A stretch of DNA of 54,547 nt, taken from positions 1-54,547 of the forward strand of contig CAJLLL010000005.1 of the NCBI GenBank assembly GCA_905207485.1, given 5' to 3'. Positions 54,518 to 54,547 of this stretch are shown in pieces (the stretch's first letter is position 1; every line of letters starts with the position of its first letter). The notes under the pieces were generated by a model that had not been told where the DNA came from, did not search any database, and saw nothing but the letters and a program-made list of their open reading frames with translations. Origin of the DNA: an uncultured Phascolarctobacterium sp. (GTDB taxonomy: Bacteria > Bacillota > Negativicutes > Acidaminococcales > Acidaminococcaceae). Made by a program: the position numbers and the translations under genes.

Positions 54518-54547
54518 TAAGAAATTCTACGAAACATATAGCATACC
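54517..54547 (-). repeat. Inverted copy of the end of tail fibre B at the window edge
   Basis: The last 31 bases are the exact reverse complement of 53043-53073, the final codons (VCYMFRRIS and stop) of tail fibre B. They join the B6 site precisely as the expressed cassette joins the B2 site. This is either a true second copy or the junction of an inverted isoform. Confidence 0.8.

Noticed and set aside
49986..54547. Diversity-generating retroelement at the tail fibres
   Set aside because: No reverse transcriptase, no template/variable repeat pair with adenine-specific changes. The variation is in whole cassettes bounded by short inverted sites.

Overview
The window is a junction between a bacterial chromosome and an integrated phage. 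Bases 1 to about 10180 are host DNA. A cobalamin riboswitch precedes a five-gene nickel/peptide-type ABC importer. Glycerol kinase follows, and then a zinc/cadmium/cobalt P1B-type ATPase with its own promoter and a repeated operator-like sequence. At 10180-10224 lies only the 3' half of a tRNA-Trp on the minus strand. From there to the right edge everything looks like a temperate phage, and its right attachment site is not in the window. Gene families, Shine-Dalgarno sites and moderate GC suggest a Bacillota host, possibly Negativicutes. There is no rRNA or other taxonomic marker, so this is an inference.

Phage layout. 10.27-13.4 kb (minus): integrase, HExxH protease-like protein, small exported protein, ImmA-like protease and an ImmR/CI-type repressor. 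Divergent promoters and operators lie at 13.4-13.6 kb. 13.6-29.8 kb (plus): Cro-like regulator, Xis/MerR-like protein, YqaJ exonuclease plus RecT, replication organiser with internal iterons, G39P-like helicase loader, Lar, dUTPase, two RusA-type proteins (one degenerate), SSB, DUF3310 and an ArpU/sigma-like late regulator, with a dense set of small zinc-ribbon proteins. This block ends at a strong terminator. 29.9-36.8 kb (minus): an accessory block with an amidoligase, a class II glutamine amidotransferase-like protein, small zinc ribbons and hypotheticals. Seven related structured RNA elements separate its genes. 36.8-37.6 kb: gene-free, rich in palindromes. 37.6-54.5 kb (plus): TerS, TerL, portal of about 750 residues, scaffold, SU10-type capsid protein, connectors and tail proteins. 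No tape-measure gene is seen, which suggests a short-tailed (podovirus-like) virion.

Two things stand out. First, each of two paralogous tail-fibre genes (49986-50840 and 52168-53073) is followed by alternative C-terminal cassettes in both orientations. Each cassette is preceded by the same short repeat that lies inside the gene (CTATTGGGGAAATGCC type in one array, CTGTCGATGARATGCC type in the other). These are two shufflon-like multiple-inversion arrays with different site sequences. The last 31 bases of the window are an inverted copy of the end of the second fibre gene, exactly the junction expected from an inverted isoform. Second, the seven intercistronic elements of the minus-strand block share one fold with diverged stems. 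Their G-U wobbles make sense only in the minus-strand RNA, and five of the seven contain the upstream stop codon in the first stem arm. I do not recognise this RNA family.

All calls come from reading the sequence; no database search was run.
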